Notes: generated by a model from the letters alone, not told the origin. Shown: positions 42,843-53,379, counted from the first letter of the stretch. The stretch: DNA of 64,000 bases from Ectopseudomonas mendocina (GCF_008041835.1 NZ_VRYE01000040.1:30315-94314), one strand, 5' to 3'. Program-made: numbers and translations.

Positions 42843-43340
42843 ATGATCAAACTGCACACCAACCACGGCGTCATCACCCTGAAGCTGTTCGCCGACAAGG
42901 CCCCGGAAACCGTGGCCAACTTCGAGCAATACGTGAATGAAGGCCATTACGACGGCACCATCTTCCACCGCGTAATCGGCAACTTCATGATCCAGGGCGG
43001 CGGTTTCGAGCCAGGCATGAAGCAGAAGCCGACCCGCGCGCCGATCAAGAACGAAGCCAACAACGGCGTCGCCAACAAGGTCGGCACCATCGCCATGGCC
43101 CGCACCATGGAGCCGCACTCGGCCAGCGCGCAGTTCTTCATCAACGTCGCCGACAACAGCTTCCTCAACCACAGCGCACCGACCGTTCAGGGCTGGGGCT
43201 ACGCCGTGTTCGGTGAAGTGGTCGAAGGCATGGACGTGGTCGAGAAGATCAAGGGCGTCGCCACCACCATGAAAGCTGGCCACCAGGATGTACCGGTCGA
43301 CGACGTGATCATCGAGAAGGCCGAAATCGTAGCCGAGTAA
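42843..43340 (+). CDS. ppiB: Cyclophilin-type peptidyl-prolyl cis-trans isomerase B
   Basis: A 165-aa cytoplasmic cyclophilin starting [20 protein letters not shown]. Active-site residues are seen in [15 protein letters not shown] and [20 protein letters not shown]; a tryptophan is in [12 protein letters not shown]. No signal peptide is present, which separates it from the periplasmic PpiA. It lies 4 bases before lpxH on the same strand. Confidence 0.96.
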   Translation: MIKLHTNHGVITLKLFADKAPETVANFEQYVNEGHYDGTIFHRVIGNFMIQGGGFEPGMKQKPTRAPIKNEANNGVANKVGTIAMARTMEPHSASAQFFINVADNSFLNHSAPTVQGWGYAVFGEVVEGMDVVEKIKGVATTMKAGHQDVPVDDVIIEKAEIVAE

Positions 43341-43344
43341 GTCG

Positions 43345-44073
43345 ATGATCCTGCTGATCTCCGATCTGCACCTCGAAGAGAAACGCCCGGATATCACCCG
43401 GGCGTTTCTGCTTTTTCTCGCCACGCGCGCGCGCCAGGCCGAGGCGCTGTACATCCTCGGTGACTTCTTCGAAGTCTGGATCGGCGACGACGGCATGACG
43501 CCCTTCCAGCACGAAATCGCTGACGCGCTGCGCGAACTGAGCGAAGCCGGCACGCGCATCTACCTGATGCACGGCAATCGCGACTTTCTCATCGGCCAGC
43601 GTTTCTGCCGCGAGGCGGGCTGCACTTTGCTGAGCGATCCGCACAAGGTACAGATGAATGGCGAACCCGTGCTGCTGATGCACGGCGACAGCCTGTGCAC
43701 CCTCGATGTCGGCTACATGAAGCTGCGCCGCTGGCTGCGCAACCCGCTGTCGCTGCTGATCCTGCGCAACCTGCCGCTCTCTACCCGGCAAAAGCTGGCA
43801 CGCAAGCTGCGCAACGAAAGCAGGGCGCAAACTCGGATGAAAGCCAGCGACATCGTCGACGTCACACCCGAGGAAGTGGTGCGGATAATGGCCGAGTACG
43901 GCGTGCGTACGCTGATCCATGGCCATACCCACAGGCCGGCGGTGCATGAGCTGATCGTTAACGGCCAAGCGGCGCGGCGCATCGTGCTGGGCGACTGGGA
44001 TCGCCAGGGCTGGGCGTTGCAGATCGATGACGAGGGCTTCAACCAGGCACCGTTCGAACTGACCCCAGCCTGA
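43345..44073 (+). CDS. lpxH: UDP-2,3-diacylglucosamine diphosphatase
   Basis: A 242-aa calcineurin-like phosphoesterase that hydrolyses UDP-2,3-diacylglucosamine to lipid X in lipid A biosynthesis. Metal-ligand motifs are [42 protein letters not shown] and HGHTHRPA. Length is normal. It is coupled to ppiB by a 4-base gap. Confidence 0.97.
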   Translation: MILLISDLHLEEKRPDITRAFLLFLATRARQAEALYILGDFFEVWIGDDGMTPFQHEIADALRELSEAGTRIYLMHGNRDFLIGQRFCREAGCTLLSDPHKVQMNGEPVLLMHGDSLCTLDVGYMKLRRWLRNPLSLLILRNLPLSTRQKLARKLRNESRAQTRMKASDIVDVTPEEVVRIMAEYGVRTLIHGHTHRPAVHELIVNGQAARRIVLGDWDRQGWALQIDDEGFNQAPFELTPA

Positions 44074-44075
44074 CC

Positions 44076-44135
44076 GTAGCCCAGATGAAATCCGGGGCGA
44101 TCTTCGAAATTGCTCCCCGGATTTCATCGGGCTAC
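44076..44135. repeat. REP-like hairpin after lpxH
   Basis: GTAGCCCAGATGAAATCCGG and CCGGATTTCATCGGGCTAC form a long hairpin directly after the lpxH stop. It may stabilise or end the mRNA. Confidence 0.75.
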
Positions 44136-44173
44136 GAAAGCCGCACTCTGTTCGACTCGACCTGACTTTGTAG

Positions 44174-44250
44174 GTAGGAGCGGCTGGGCGGCATTCCGTT
44201 TCAGCTGCGAAGGCCACTATCTCCGAGTTCGCGGCTGAAGCCGCTCCTAC
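44174..44250. repeat. Second palindromic repeat (GTAGGAGCGGC type)
   Basis: GTAGGAGCGGC and GCCGCTCCTAC bracket about 55 bases with an inner GTTTCAGCTGCGA/TTCGCGGCTGAA near-match. This is a common Pseudomonas REP form, also seen inside the element at 53068. Confidence 0.7.
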
Positions 44251-44279
44251 AGCTATTGCAAAACCTACTAGCGGCTGTT

Positions 44280-44933
44280 TTACGTAGGCACACCGCTGTG
44301 AAAGCGGAACTGCTCATCCGGCGAGGTGATCAGCTCCCGCTCCACAGCCCGCACCACCTCAATACGCGCATCCACGTCCGCCGCGTCGCCATACAGATAG
44401 GCGAGCTTGAGATACCCCCGATAGTGGCGCCCTTCACTCTCCAGCAAGCCGGCGTAGAACTTGGCCAGCTCGGCATCCAGACGCGGCACCAGCGCGGCGA
44501 AGCGCTCGCACGAGCGTGCCTCGATGAACGCGCCCACCACCAGCACGTCCACCAGCCTTTCCACTTCGCCACCACGCAGCAGCGCGCGCAGGCCAGCGGC
44601 GTAGCGCGAGGCAGACACATGGCGAACCTCAATGCCACGACCACGGATGATCTTGCTCACCTGCTCGAAGTGCACCAGCTCCTCACGGGCCAAACGCGAC
44701 ATTCTCGCGGTCAATTCGGCCTTGGTCAGGTAGCGTCCCATCAGGCTCAGGGCCGTTTGCGCCGCTTTGTATTCCAGGTTGCGGTGATCGAGCAGGAGGA
44801 TCTCCTGCTGGCGCAGGGCCTCGTCCAGCCAGGCGCCAGGGGTAGCGACGCCACCGAGAAACTCGAGAATTTCCTGCAGGATCGTTACAGGTTCCTCGCC
44901 ATTACTCGGAACATGCTGGGCATTTGACATCAT
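44280..44933 (-). CDS. miaE: tRNA 2-methylthio-N6-isopentenyl-adenosine-37 hydroxylase
   Basis: A 217-aa diiron, ferritin-like monooxygenase that hydroxylates the isopentenyl group of ms2i6A37 in tRNA. Metal ligands are seen in LLLDHRNLEYKAAQTAL, RLAREELVHFEQV and FIEARSCERF, and in ESEGRHYRGYLKLA. It needs MiaA and MiaB products made elsewhere. The first of two adjacent ATG codons was used. Confidence 0.93.
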   Translation of the reverse strand: MMSNAQHVPSNGEEPVTILQEILEFLGGVATPGAWLDEALRQQEILLLDHRNLEYKAAQTALSLMGRYLTKAELTARMSRLAREELVHFEQVSKIIRGRGIEVRHVSASRYAAGLRALLRGGEVERLVDVLVVGAFIEARSCERFAALVPRLDAELAKFYAGLLESEGRHYRGYLKLAYLYGDAADVDARIEVVRAVERELITSPDEQFRFHSGVPT

Positions 44934-45091
44934 GACTGAAGCGCTCTCGGTGCTGGCGAGGTTGGAAATGGCGGGCCATTATACGAGTGGCAGGCCGGAC
45001 GACCAGCATGCCGTTGATACAGGTCAACATGCCGCTGATAACGACCCGCCTATAGTTTAGATAACTGCCATTCACGCTCAGGGAGATGACC

Positions 45092-45955
45092 ATGCAAGCG
45101 ATCCGCAGCATTCTGGTGGTGATGGATCCCCAACACCCAGAAGCCCTCGCACTGAAACGGGCCAAACTGATAGCTGGGGTAACCCAATCACACCTGCACC
45201 TGCTAGTCTGCGACAAGAAAGGCGACCACAGCGCCTGGCTCAATGACCTCAGCAGCGAACTGGGCAAGGAAGGCTTCAGCGTTTCGTCGCAGCAGTCCTG
45301 GCATGACAACCCGCATCAGACCGTAATCGCTGCACAGCAAGCCGAGGGCTGTGGACTGGTCATCAAGCAGCATGTCCCCGACAACCCGCTGAAAAAAGCC
45401 ATTCTCACCCCGGAAGACTGGAAGTTGCTGCGCTACTGCCCGGCGCCGGTGCTGATGGTCAAGACCGAACGCCCCTGGACCGGCGGCAACATCCTCGCCG
45501 CAGTGGACGTCGGCAACGCCGATGGCGAACACCGCACCCTGCATGCCGGCATCGTCAGCCACGGCTACGATATCGCCGGCCTGGCCAAAGGTACGTTGCA
45601 CGTGGTCACTGCGCATCCGACGCCAATGCTGTCGGCCGCCGACCCGACCTTTCAGCTCAAGGAAACCATCGAAGCGCGCTACCGCGAGCAATGCCGCAGC
45701 TTCCAGAGCGAATACGACATCAGTGACGAGCGCCTGCATGTGCTCGAAGGCCCTGCCGACGTAGTGATTCCGCAGGTCGCCAGCCAGCTCAACGCCGCCG
45801 TCACGGTGATTGGCACCGTGGCCCGCACCGGACTCTCCGGTGCGCTGATCGGCAATACCGCAGAAATCGTGCTGGACTCTCTGGAAAGCGACGTGTTGGT
45901 GCTCAAACCGGACGATGTCATCGACCACCTTGAAGAACTCGTCGCCCAGCGCTAG
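45092..45955 (+). CDS. Tandem-domain universal stress protein (UspE-like)
   Basis: A 287-aa cytoplasmic protein of two UspA domains. The first starts MQAIRSILVVMDPQHPEALALK and ends with PAPVLMVKT; the second starts NILAAVDVGN and ends GNTAEIVLDSLESDVLVLKPDD, the G-x9-G(S/T) type nucleotide motif. I chose the ATG at 45092 because the GGGAG ribosome site abuts an ATG at 45086 with no spacing. E. coli UspE has the same plan and is induced in stationary phase. Ligand unknown. Confidence 0.92.
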   Translation: MQAIRSILVVMDPQHPEALALKRAKLIAGVTQSHLHLLVCDKKGDHSAWLNDLSSELGKEGFSVSSQQSWHDNPHQTVIAAQQAEGCGLVIKQHVPDNPLKKAILTPEDWKLLRYCPAPVLMVKTERPWTGGNILAAVDVGNADGEHRTLHAGIVSHGYDIAGLAKGTLHVVTAHPTPMLSAADPTFQLKETIEARYREQCRSFQSEYDISDERLHVLEGPADVVIPQVASQLNAAVTVIGTVARTGLSGALIGNTAEIVLDSLESDVLVLKPDDVIDHLEELVAQR

Positions 45956-46018
45956 GGCGCAGTTGCCGGGACGAACATGCCGCTTTTCAGCGAGCGGCAT
46001 GCTCTCCTGAAAACCGGA

Positions 46019-46495
46019 CTAGACCCGCAACTCCAGGCCTTCACGCAGAAATTTCGGCGCGATGTAGCGCTCGTAGTGCGCTTCGGAGAGCAGAAAGAAC
46101 TCGCGATCAATGGCGTCACGCAACTCGGGCAACGTCCAGTCACGGAACTCGGGCAGCAACACCATGCCGTAGGCATCGAGCTGGTTGATCATCCGTGCTC
46201 CACGCGCAATCAGCTGATAGGCCCAGCAATAAGGCGACTGCTGCGGCACGAAGCGAATCTGACGCTGTTCCAGCTGGCTACGCAGACGCAGCTCATCGAA
46301 CACCTCCACCTTGGCCGTCATCACCTGCACCAACAGCACTTCCAGGCGCGTCCAGACCGCACGCTTTTCATCGTCGTTGTAGCCGTTCCAGTTGATCACC
46401 TCATGATGAAAGCGCTTGCAACCGCGGCACACGACATCACCATAGACGGTCGAACAAAGCCCCACACAAGGCGTCTTGATGCGCTGATTGGACAT
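46019..46495 (-). CDS. DUF1289-domain protein
   Basis: A 158-aa protein. The N terminus TPCVGLCSTVYGDVVCRGCKRFHHEVINW is the DUF1289 motif with four cysteines, a likely metal or iron-sulfur site. The C-terminal two thirds is helical and not recognised. Many Gammaproteobacteria have a short DUF1289 protein next to respiratory or folate genes; this longer form matches the gene beside acnB in P. aeruginosa (from memory). Function unknown. Confidence 0.85.
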   Translation of the reverse strand: MSNQRIKTPCVGLCSTVYGDVVCRGCKRFHHEVINWNGYNDDEKRAVWTRLEVLLVQVMTAKVEVFDELRLRSQLEQRQIRFVPQQSPYCWAYQLIARGARMINQLDAYGMVLLPEFRDWTLPELRDAIDREFFLLSEAHYERYIAPKFLREGLELRV

Positions 46496-46564
46496 GACAA
46501 GGCAATAAGGACTACTGAAAGGTCTGGCATCTTAGCCCTTTGTCTAATTCAGATCACCCCCGCC

Positions 46565-46708
46565 AACAGGCCGCAGAAAAACTGCCTGCATTGGCAATAC
46601 TGCGTTAAAAACGGCCTCAAAATGCTCATTTACAGCAGGTAATCTCCGCTTTTTTCGGCCGTTTTGCTTTGTCTGGCCTACCTCGTCTAGGTTTTTCAAC
46701 GGCCTGTC
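46565..46708 (+). repeat. MITE-like element, copy 2 (about 144 bp)
   Basis: The same order as copy 1: TGCATTGGCAATACTGCG, then TCAAAATGCTCATTTACAGC, ending GTTTTTCAACGGCCTGTC. The left end is diverged (AACAGGCCGCAGAAAAAC). It lies between the DUF1289 gene and the acnB promoter. Confidence 0.75.
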
Positions 46709-46725
46709 AATGCGGGGACATCGGC

Positions 46726-46754
46726 TTAACTTTGTGCGCACTTTCCATTAGAAT
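46726..46754 (+). promoter_or_regulatory. Candidate promoter of acnB
   Basis: TTAACT and TAGAAT with a 17-base spacer. They lie about 290 bases before the acnB start, giving a long untranslated leader. I see no gene and no recognisable riboswitch in 46755-47044. Confidence 0.5.
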
Positions 46755-47044
46755 CGGCCCGCCTTGTAAAGGCGCCAATGTCCGTTGGAAGCTGTTTTCA
46801 AAGCGTCACGAGCACAGTCGATCCTGCAGGTACGATGGCGGCGCAGCCAATTGGAGTCCCCCCGAGCGACTGCGCCCGCCCTCATCAGAAACCGTCCTGC
46901 CGGCGTAAAACTTTGAAAGCAGCTTCTACAAGAGACTCGTGAAACCTCGGCTGATCGGCTCATAAAGTCGGAAAGCGCCTGGTTCATGGGTATCTGGATC
47001 GCGTCCCGGACAACCCTTTGGGACCACTGATGAGGGTAATAACT

Positions 47045-49645
47045 GTGCTTGAAGCCTATCGCAAACACGTAGCAGAGCGTGCCGCTCAGGGTATCGTGCC
47101 CCAGCCGCTGAACGCCGAACAAACCGCAGGCCTGGTCGAGCTGCTGAAAAACCCGCCGGCTGGCGAAGAAGAATTCCTGCTGGATCTGATCACCAACCGC
47201 GTACCGCCAGGTGTTGACGAAGCTGCCTACGTCAAGGCCGGTTTTCTCTCTGCCGTTGCCAAGGGCGAAGCCACTTCCCCGCTGATCAGCAAGCAACGCG
47301 CCGTCGAGCTGCTGGGCACCATGCAGGGCGGCTACAACATCGCCACCCTGGTCGAACTGCTGGACGACGCCACCTTGGGCGCCGTTGCCGCCGAGCAACT
47401 CAAGCACACCCTGCTGATGTTCGACGCCTTCCACGATGTCGCCGAGAAAGCCAAGGCTGGCAATGCCAACGCCAAGGCCGTGCTGCAGTCCTGGGCCGAC
47501 GGCGAGTGGTTCACCGCCAAGCCAGCCATCGCCGAGAAATACAGCCTGGCTGTGTTCAAGGTGCCTGGCGAAACCAACACCGACGACCTGTCCCCTGCCC
47601 CGGACGCCTGGTCGCGCCCTGACATCCCGCTGCACGCCCTGGCCATGCTGAAAATGGCCCGCGACGGCATCGTCCCTGATCAGCAAGGCGTCATCGGCCC
47701 GCTGAAGCAGATCGAAGAGATCAAGGCCAAGGGCTTCCCGGTCGCCTACGTCGGTGACGTGGTCGGTACCGGCTCTTCGCGTAAGTCAGCCACCAACTCG
47801 GTGCTGTGGTTCTTCGGTAACGACATTCCGTACGTTCCGAACAAGCGCGCTGGCGGCTTCTGCTTCGGCACCAAGATCGCCCCGATCTTCTATAACACCA
47901 TGGAAGATGCCGGCGCCCTGCCGATCGAGTTCGACGTGTCGAACATCAACATGGGCGACGTGATCGATGTCTACCCGTACGCCGGCAAAGTCTGCAAGCA
48001 CGGCACCGACGAAGTCATCACCACCTTCGAACTGAAGACCCCGGTGCTGCTCGACGAAGTCCGCGCTGGCGGTCGTATCCCGCTGATCGTCGGCCGCGGC
48101 CTGACCGAGAAGGCGCGTGCCGAACTGGGCCTGGGTGCTTCCGAGCTGTTCAAGAAGCCGGATCAGCCTGCTGCCAGCACCAAGGGTTTCACCCTGGCGC
48201 AAAAGATGGTCGGCAAGGCCTGCGGCGTCGAAGGCGTCCGTCCGGGCACCTACTGCGAACCGAAGATGACCACCGTCGGCTCTCAGGACACCACCGGCCC
48301 GATGACCCGTGACGAGCTGAAAGACCTGGCGTGCCTGGGCTTCTCGGCTGACCTGGTGATGCAGTCCTTCTGCCATACCGCGGCCTATCCGAAGCCGATC
48401 GACGTCACCACCCACCACACCCTGCCGGATTTCATCCGCACCCGTGGCGGCGTGTCCCTGCGTCCGGGCGACGGCATCATCCACAGCTGGCTGAACCGCA
48501 TGCTGCTGCCGGACACCGTCGGCACCGGTGGCGACTCGCACACCCGCTTCCCGATCGGCATCAGCTTCCCGGCCGGCTCCGGCCTGGTCGCCTTCGCCGC
48601 CGCCACCGGCGTGATGCCGCTGGACATGCCGGAGTCGGTGCTGGTGCGCTTCAAAGGCAAGATGCAACCGGGTATCACCCTGCGTGACCTGGTCCATGCC
48701 ATCCCCTACTACGCCATCCAGAAGGGCCTGCTGACCGTCGAGAAGAAAGGCAAGAAGAACATCTTCTCCGGCCGCATCCTCGAGATCGAAGGCCTGGACA
48801 ACCTGACCGTCGAGCAGGCGTTCGAGCTATCCGACGCCTCCGCCGAGCGTTCGGCTGCCGGCTGCACCATCAAGCTGCCGGAAGAAGCTATCGCCGAGTA
48901 CCTGAAATCCAACATCACCCTGCTGCGCTGGATGATCAGCGAAGGCTATGGTGATGCTCGTACCCTGGAGCGTCGTGCCCAGGCGATGGAAGCCTGGCTG
49001 GCCAACCCGGTACTGCTGGAAGCCGACAAGGACGCCGAGTACGCCGAAGTCATCGAGATCGATCTGTCCGAAGTCAAGGAGCCGATCCTCTGCGCCCCGA
49101 ACGACCCGGACGACGCCCGCCTGCTGTCCACCGTGGCCGGCGACAAGATCGACGAAGTGTTCATCGGTTCGTGCATGACCAACATCGGTCACTTCCGTGC
49201 TGCCGGCAAGCTGCTTGACAAGGTCAAGGGCGGTATCCCGACGCGCCTGTGGCTGTCGCCGCCGACCAAGATGGATGCCCACCAGCTGACCGAGGAAGGC
49301 TACTACGGTATCTACGGCAAGGCCGGTGCACGCATGGAGATGCCGGGCTGCTCACTGTGCATGGGTAACCAAGCGCGCGTCGCTGCCAACTCCACCGTGG
49401 TATCGACCTCCACCCGTAACTTCCCCAACCGTCTGGGCGATGGCGCCAACGTGTATCTGGCCTCTGCCGAACTGGCAGCGGTCGCCTCGATTCTCGGCAA
49501 GCTGCCGACCGTTGAGGAGTACATGGCCTACGCGAAGGATATCGACAGCATGGCTGGCGACATCTACCGCTACCTGAGCTTCGACCAGATCGCCGACTTC
49601 CGTGAAGCTGCGGCCAACGCCAAGATCCCGGTCGTTCAGGCCTGA
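47045..49645 (+). CDS. acnB: Aconitate hydratase B
   Basis: An 866-aa [4Fe-4S] enzyme of the citric acid cycle that interconverts citrate and isocitrate. Cluster cysteines are in [17 protein letters not shown], [15 protein letters not shown] and [12 protein letters not shown]. The N-terminal HEAT-like domain ([21 protein letters not shown]) is specific to AcnB. The GTG at 47045 gives the family N terminus; ATG codons at 47018 and 47030 are alternatives. The gene ends at a strong terminator. Confidence 0.97.
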   Translation: MLEAYRKHVAERAAQGIVPQPLNAEQTAGLVELLKNPPAGEEEFLLDLITNRVPPGVDEAAYVKAGFLSAVAKGEATSPLISKQRAVELLGTMQGGYNIATLVELLDDATLGAVAAEQLKHTLLMFDAFHDVAEKAKAGNANAKAVLQSWADGEWFTAKPAIAEKYSLAVFKVPGETNTDDLSPAPDAWSRPDIPLHALAMLKMARDGIVPDQQGVIGPLKQIEEIKAKGFPVAYVGDVVGTGSSRKSATNSVLWFFGNDIPYVPNKRAGGFCFGTKIAPIFYNTMEDAGALPIEFDVSNINMGDVIDVYPYAGKVCKHGTDEVITTFELKTPVLLDEVRAGGRIPLIVGRGLTEKARAELGLGASELFKKPDQPAASTKGFTLAQKMVGKACGVEGVRPGTYCEPKMTTVGSQDTTGPMTRDELKDLACLGFSADLVMQSFCHTAAYPKPIDVTTHHTLPDFIRTRGGVSLRPGDGIIHSWLNRMLLPDTVGTGGDSHTRFPIGISFPAGSGLVAFAAATGVMPLDMPESVLVRFKGKMQPGITLRDLVHAIPYYAIQKGLLTVEKKGKKNIFSGRILEIEGLDNLTVEQAFELSDASAERSAAGCTIKLPEEAIAEYLKSNITLLRWMISEGYGDARTLERRAQAMEAWLANPVLLEADKDAEYAEVIEIDLSEVKEPILCAPNDPDDARLLSTVAGDKIDEVFIGSCMTNIGHFRAAGKLLDKVKGGIPTRLWLSPPTKMDAHQLTEEGYYGIYGKAGARMEMPGCSLCMGNQARVAANSTVVSTSTRNFPNRLGDGANVYLASAELAAVASILGKLPTVEEYMAYAKDIDSMAGDIYRYLSFDQIADFREAAANAKIPVVQA

Positions 49646-49663
49646 TCCCCGCGTTGTAAAAGG

Positions 49664-49690
49664 AGCCCCGCCCAGTGCGGGGCTTTTTTA
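49664..49690 (+). terminator. Terminator after acnB
   Basis: AGCCCCGC and GCGGGGCT with a 5-base loop, followed by TTTTTTATA. Confidence 0.9.
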
Positions 49691-49893
49691 TATCTTCATC
49701 GCGCCAACCCCGCCTGCCTTGTGGCATATGCCTTGCTTCGTCACTGGCAATACGGCCCTTCCAATAGCGTAACAGGCCTCAGCGACAACGGAGTAGTACT
49801 GGATTCGGGAGGATTCGCCCCGGGATCAGTGCGACGTTTTTTATGGGCCAGCGACGGCCAAGCAGCGTATTGCGTGACCTAAAGGAAAGCAGC

Positions 49894-51105
49894 ATGAGCG
49901 AACACGACACCCCTCGCGACGATGCCCTGACCTGGGCCTGGGGCAACAACGCCCCAGAGAAGAGCGTGCTGAACATCGGCTTCATGGCCCTGAGCGACTC
50001 CGCCTCAGTGATCGTCGCAGCCACGCAGGGCTTTGCCGAGAAGTATGGGCTCAGCATCAGACTGCATCGCCAGTCATCCTGGGCCGGCCTGCGTGACCGC
50101 CTGCTCAGCGGCGAGCTGGATGCCGCGCACAGCCTCTACGGCCTGATCTATGGCGTACAGCTGGGCCTCGGTGTTGGCTCGGCCACCGACATGGCCGTAT
50201 TGATGGGGCTGAACCAGAACGGCCAGAGCATCAACCTCTCGCACACTTTACAAGCAGCTGGCGTGACCAGTGGCGAAGCACTGCGCCAGCACGCGCACCA
50301 AAACAAAGCACGCCTGACCTTCGCCCAGACCTTCCCCACCGGCACCCATGCCATGTGGCTCTATTACTGGCTGGCCAGTCAGGGCATTCACCCGCTGCGA
50401 GATGTCGACAGCGTGGTGGTGCCGCCACCGCAGATGATCGAGCACCTGAAAGCCGAGCGCATCGACGGCTTCTGCGTCGGCGAACCCTGGACCGCCAAGG
50501 CCGTCGATGAACAACTCGGCTGCACCCTGACCACCATCCAGGCGATCTGGCCGGATCATCCGGAAAAGGTGCTGGGCTGCACCCGCGCCTTCGTCGAGCA
50601 GCACCCCAACACTGCCCGCGCGCTGATCATGGCGGTGCTTGACGCCGCCCGTTTCATTGATGACAACGAAGAGAACAAGCGCAGCACCGCGCAACTGCTC
50701 AGTGGCAGCGAGTATGTCGACGCCCCGCTCTCGGCGATCACCCCACGCTTTCTTGGCCAGTATCAGGACGGCCTGGGCCACGCCTGGCTGGACGAGCATC
50801 CGCTGCGCTTTCACGCCGGCGGCCTGGTCAACCAGCCCTACCTGTCCGACGGCATGTGGTTCATGACCCAGTTCCGCCGCTGGGGCCTGCTGCGCAGCGA
50901 CCCCGACTACCTGGCAGTGGCTCGCGAGGTTCAGCAGTTGGCACTGTACCGCGAGGCAGCGACGACCCTGGGCATTGCCGTACCGGGCGACATGCGCAGC
51001 TCCATCCTGCAGGATGGCAGTTGCTGGGACGGCAGCGACCCTGCCGCCTACGCGCGTAGCTTCCCTCTGCATGCCCTGGCCGATAATCCGGCTGTCGCCC
51101 TGTAA
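49894..51105 (+). CDS. nasS: Nitrate/nitrite-sensing regulator NasS
   Basis: A 403-aa protein related to the NrtA/CmpA periplasmic nitrate-binding proteins but without a signal peptide (MSEHDTPRDDALTWAWGN). It is thus cytoplasmic, as is NasS. Family pieces are LNIGFMALSDSASVIVAATQGFAEKYGL and RIDGFCVGEPWTAKAV. In Azotobacter and Paracoccus NasS holds NasT inactive until nitrate or nitrite binds. The ATG at 49894 has AAGGAAAG upstream. nasT follows 18 bases downstream. Confidence 0.9.
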   Translation: MSEHDTPRDDALTWAWGNNAPEKSVLNIGFMALSDSASVIVAATQGFAEKYGLSIRLHRQSSWAGLRDRLLSGELDAAHSLYGLIYGVQLGLGVGSATDMAVLMGLNQNGQSINLSHTLQAAGVTSGEALRQHAHQNKARLTFAQTFPTGTHAMWLYYWLASQGIHPLRDVDSVVVPPPQMIEHLKAERIDGFCVGEPWTAKAVDEQLGCTLTTIQAIWPDHPEKVLGCTRAFVEQHPNTARALIMAVLDAARFIDDNEENKRSTAQLLSGSEYVDAPLSAITPRFLGQYQDGLGHAWLDEHPLRFHAGGLVNQPYLSDGMWFMTQFRRWGLLRSDPDYLAVAREVQQLALYREAATTLGIAVPGDMRSSILQDGSCWDGSDPAAYARSFPLHALADNPAVAL

Positions 51106-51123
51106 TCATCGGGAGTGTCATCA

Positions 51124-51702
51124 ATGCTGCGTATCCTGCTGATCAACGACACCCCGAAGAAGGTCGGCCGCCTCAAGTGCGCGCTGATCGAGGCGGGTTT
51201 CGAGGTGATCGACGAATCCGGCCTGACCATCGACCTGCCGGAGCGCGTCGAGGCCGTGCGCCCCGATGTGATCCTGATCGACACCGAATCCCCCGGCCGC
51301 GACGTCATGGAACAGGTGGTACTGGTCAGTCGTGACCAACCGCGTCCGATCGTCATGTTCACCGACGAGCACGACCCCGGCGTCATGCGCCAGGCGATCC
51401 AGAGCGGCGTCAGCGCCTACATCGTCGAAGGCATCCATGCCCAGCGCCTGCAACCCATCCTCGACGTCGCCATGGCCCGCTTCGAGAGCGATCAGGCACT
51501 ACGCGCCCAACTGCAGGCGCGCGATGCCCAGTTGGCCGAACGCAAGCGTGTGGAACTGGCCAAGGGCCTGCTGATGAAGATGAAAAGCTGCAACGAGGAA
51601 GAGGCCTATACCCTGATGCGCCGCCAGGCGATGAGTCGCCAGCAGAAGCTGATCCAGGTGGCCGAACAGATCATCGCCATGCACGACATGCTCGGTAGTT
51701 GA
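51124..51702 (+). CDS. nasT: ANTAR-domain antitermination regulator NasT
   Basis: A 192-aa response-regulator-like protein. The receiver domain begins LRILLINDTPKKVGRLK and keeps the aspartate region (PDVILIDTESPGRD). The C-terminal ANTAR domain (AKGLLMKMKSCNEEEAYTLMRRQAM) binds two-hairpin leader RNA and prevents transcription termination. It needs NasS, encoded just upstream. The nitrate assimilation genes it should control are not in this window; the next gene is an aminotransferase. Confidence 0.93.
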   Translation: MLRILLINDTPKKVGRLKCALIEAGFEVIDESGLTIDLPERVEAVRPDVILIDTESPGRDVMEQVVLVSRDQPRPIVMFTDEHDPGVMRQAIQSGVSAYIVEGIHAQRLQPILDVAMARFESDQALRAQLQARDAQLAERKRVELAKGLLMKMKSCNEEEAYTLMRRQAMSRQQKLIQVAEQIIAMHDMLGS

Positions 51703-51831
51703 CTGTTGCGCTACGCCGCTCGCTGGCTGTACTGGACAGCGAGACGGCGGCGCGCGTATCTTCGCCACAGACTGCAGCAGTGGCCAACGTCGCTCGGACG
51801 GTTCCGGGCGCTTACGTACTTCGAGGAAATC

Positions 51832-53061
51832 ATGGCTGATAACGCCAAGCGTCGCTTTGCGCGCATCGATCGTCTGCCCCCCTACGTCTTCAACATCACT
51901 GCCGAACTGAAGATGGCTGCACGCCGTCGCGGTGAGGACATCATCGACTTTTCCATGGGCAACCCCGACGGTGCGACGCCGCCGCACATCGTCGAGAAGC
52001 TGGTGCAGGTCGCCCAGCGTGAAGACACCCATGGCTACTCCACTTCCCGCGGTATTCCGCGCCTGCGCCGCGCCATCTCGCGCTGGTACAAGGACCGCTA
52101 CGACGTGGAGATCGATCCGGAAAGCGAAGCTATCGTCACCATCGGTTCCAAGGAAGGCCTGGCGCACCTGATGCTGGCTACCCTGGACCACGGCGATACC
52201 GTGCTGGTCCCCAACCCCAGCTACCCGATCCACATCTATGGCGCAGTGATCGCCGGTGCCCAGGTGCGCTCCGTGCCGCTGGTGCCGGGCGTGGACTTCT
52301 TCGCCGAGCTGGAACGGGCGATTCGCGAGTCGATCCCCAAGCCGAAAATGATGATCCTCGGCTTCCCCTCCAACCCCACCGCCCAGTGCGTGGAGCTGGA
52401 CTTCTTCGAGCGCGTGGTAACGCTCGCCAAACAGTACGACGTGCTGGTGGTGCACGACCTGGCCTACGCCGACATCGTCTACGACGGTTGGAAGGCGCCG
52501 TCGATCATGCAGGTGCCGGGCGCCAAGGACATCGCGGTGGAGTTCTTCACCCTGTCCAAGAGCTACAACATGGCCGGCTGGCGCATCGGTTTCATGGTCG
52601 GTAACCCCGAGCTGGTCAGCGCCCTGGCGCGGATCAAGAGCTACCACGATTACGGCACCTTCACCCCGCTGCAGGTGGCGGCCATCGCCGCGCTGGAGGG
52701 TGACCAGCAATGCGTGCGCGATATCGCCGAGCAGTACCGCCAGCGCCGCAACCTGCTGGTCAAGGGCCTGCACGAGATCGGCTGGATGGTGGAAAAGCCC
52801 AAGGCCTCGATGTACATCTGGGCCAAGATTCCCGAGGCCTACGCGCATCTGGGCTCGCTGGAGTTCGCCAAGAAGCTGCTGGCCGAGGCTAAGGTCTGCG
52901 TCTCGCCGGGCCTGGGTTTTGGTGACTATGGCGACGACCACGTGCGCTTCGCCCTGATCGAGAACCAGGATCGCAGTCGTCAGGCCTTGCGTGGCATCAA
53001 GGCGATGTTCCGCGCAGACGGCCTACTGCCGGGTAAGCCGGCCAAAACCGAGACCGAGTAA
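51832..53061 (+). CDS. alaC: Alanine-synthesising aminotransferase (AlaC type)
   Basis: A 409-aa PLP enzyme of class I aminotransferases that makes L-alanine from pyruvate and glutamate. Motifs are [37 protein letters not shown], the [10 protein letters not shown] segment, and [13 protein letters not shown], which holds the Schiff-base lysine. The ATG at 51832 has GAGGAAAT upstream. It is not part of nas regulation by known biology, though it is on the same strand 129 bases after nasT. Confidence 0.92.
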   Translation: MADNAKRRFARIDRLPPYVFNITAELKMAARRRGEDIIDFSMGNPDGATPPHIVEKLVQVAQREDTHGYSTSRGIPRLRRAISRWYKDRYDVEIDPESEAIVTIGSKEGLAHLMLATLDHGDTVLVPNPSYPIHIYGAVIAGAQVRSVPLVPGVDFFAELERAIRESIPKPKMMILGFPSNPTAQCVELDFFERVVTLAKQYDVLVVHDLAYADIVYDGWKAPSIMQVPGAKDIAVEFFTLSKSYNMAGWRIGFMVGNPELVSALARIKSYHDYGTFTPLQVAAIAALEGDQQCVRDIAEQYRQRRNLLVKGLHEIGWMVEKPKASMYIWAKIPEAYAHLGSLEFAKKLLAEAKVCVSPGLGFGDYGDDHVRFALIENQDRSRQALRGIKAMFRADGLLPGKPAKTETE

Positions 53062-53067
53062 GCATTG

Positions 53068-53245
53068 AAGGGCGCCGTGAGGCTAATGCCGATCAGATAA
53101 GATTGCCAAAGCGGCCTTTCGTAGGAGCCCCGCCTCGGGGCGAAGCTTTTCAATTGCGCATCGCCCTGGTTCGCGGCGGGGCGCCGCTCCTACGTATTCG
53201 CAGCGGCGACGCTTAACTGACTGGCATTAGCCGTGAGGCGCCCTT
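53068..53245. mobile_element. 178-bp element with terminal inverted repeats around a REP
   Basis: The left end AAGGGCGCC-GTGAG-GCTAATGCC and the right end (read inverted) AAGGGCGCC-TCACG-GCTAATGCC match except that the central pentamer is inverted. The match continues as GATCAGATAAG against AGTCAGTTAAG, giving terminal repeats of about 33 bases. Inside lies a REP-type palindrome (53120-53194, GTAGGAGC...GCTCCTAC). It fills most of the 318-base gap between alaC and plsC. It is probably a non-autonomous IS derivative; the parent IS is not identified. Confidence 0.6.
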
Positions 53246-53379
53246 TCTGCATGGGCACGGAAACCGACAAGTTCTGCGACAATTCATGACGTTACGCACG
53301 CCAAGCGGTAGTTTCGAGCAATTGCCCGCCAGAGAGAACGCCCGTACACTGCGCGCCCCTTCCCTGACGGTTCTCCCCA

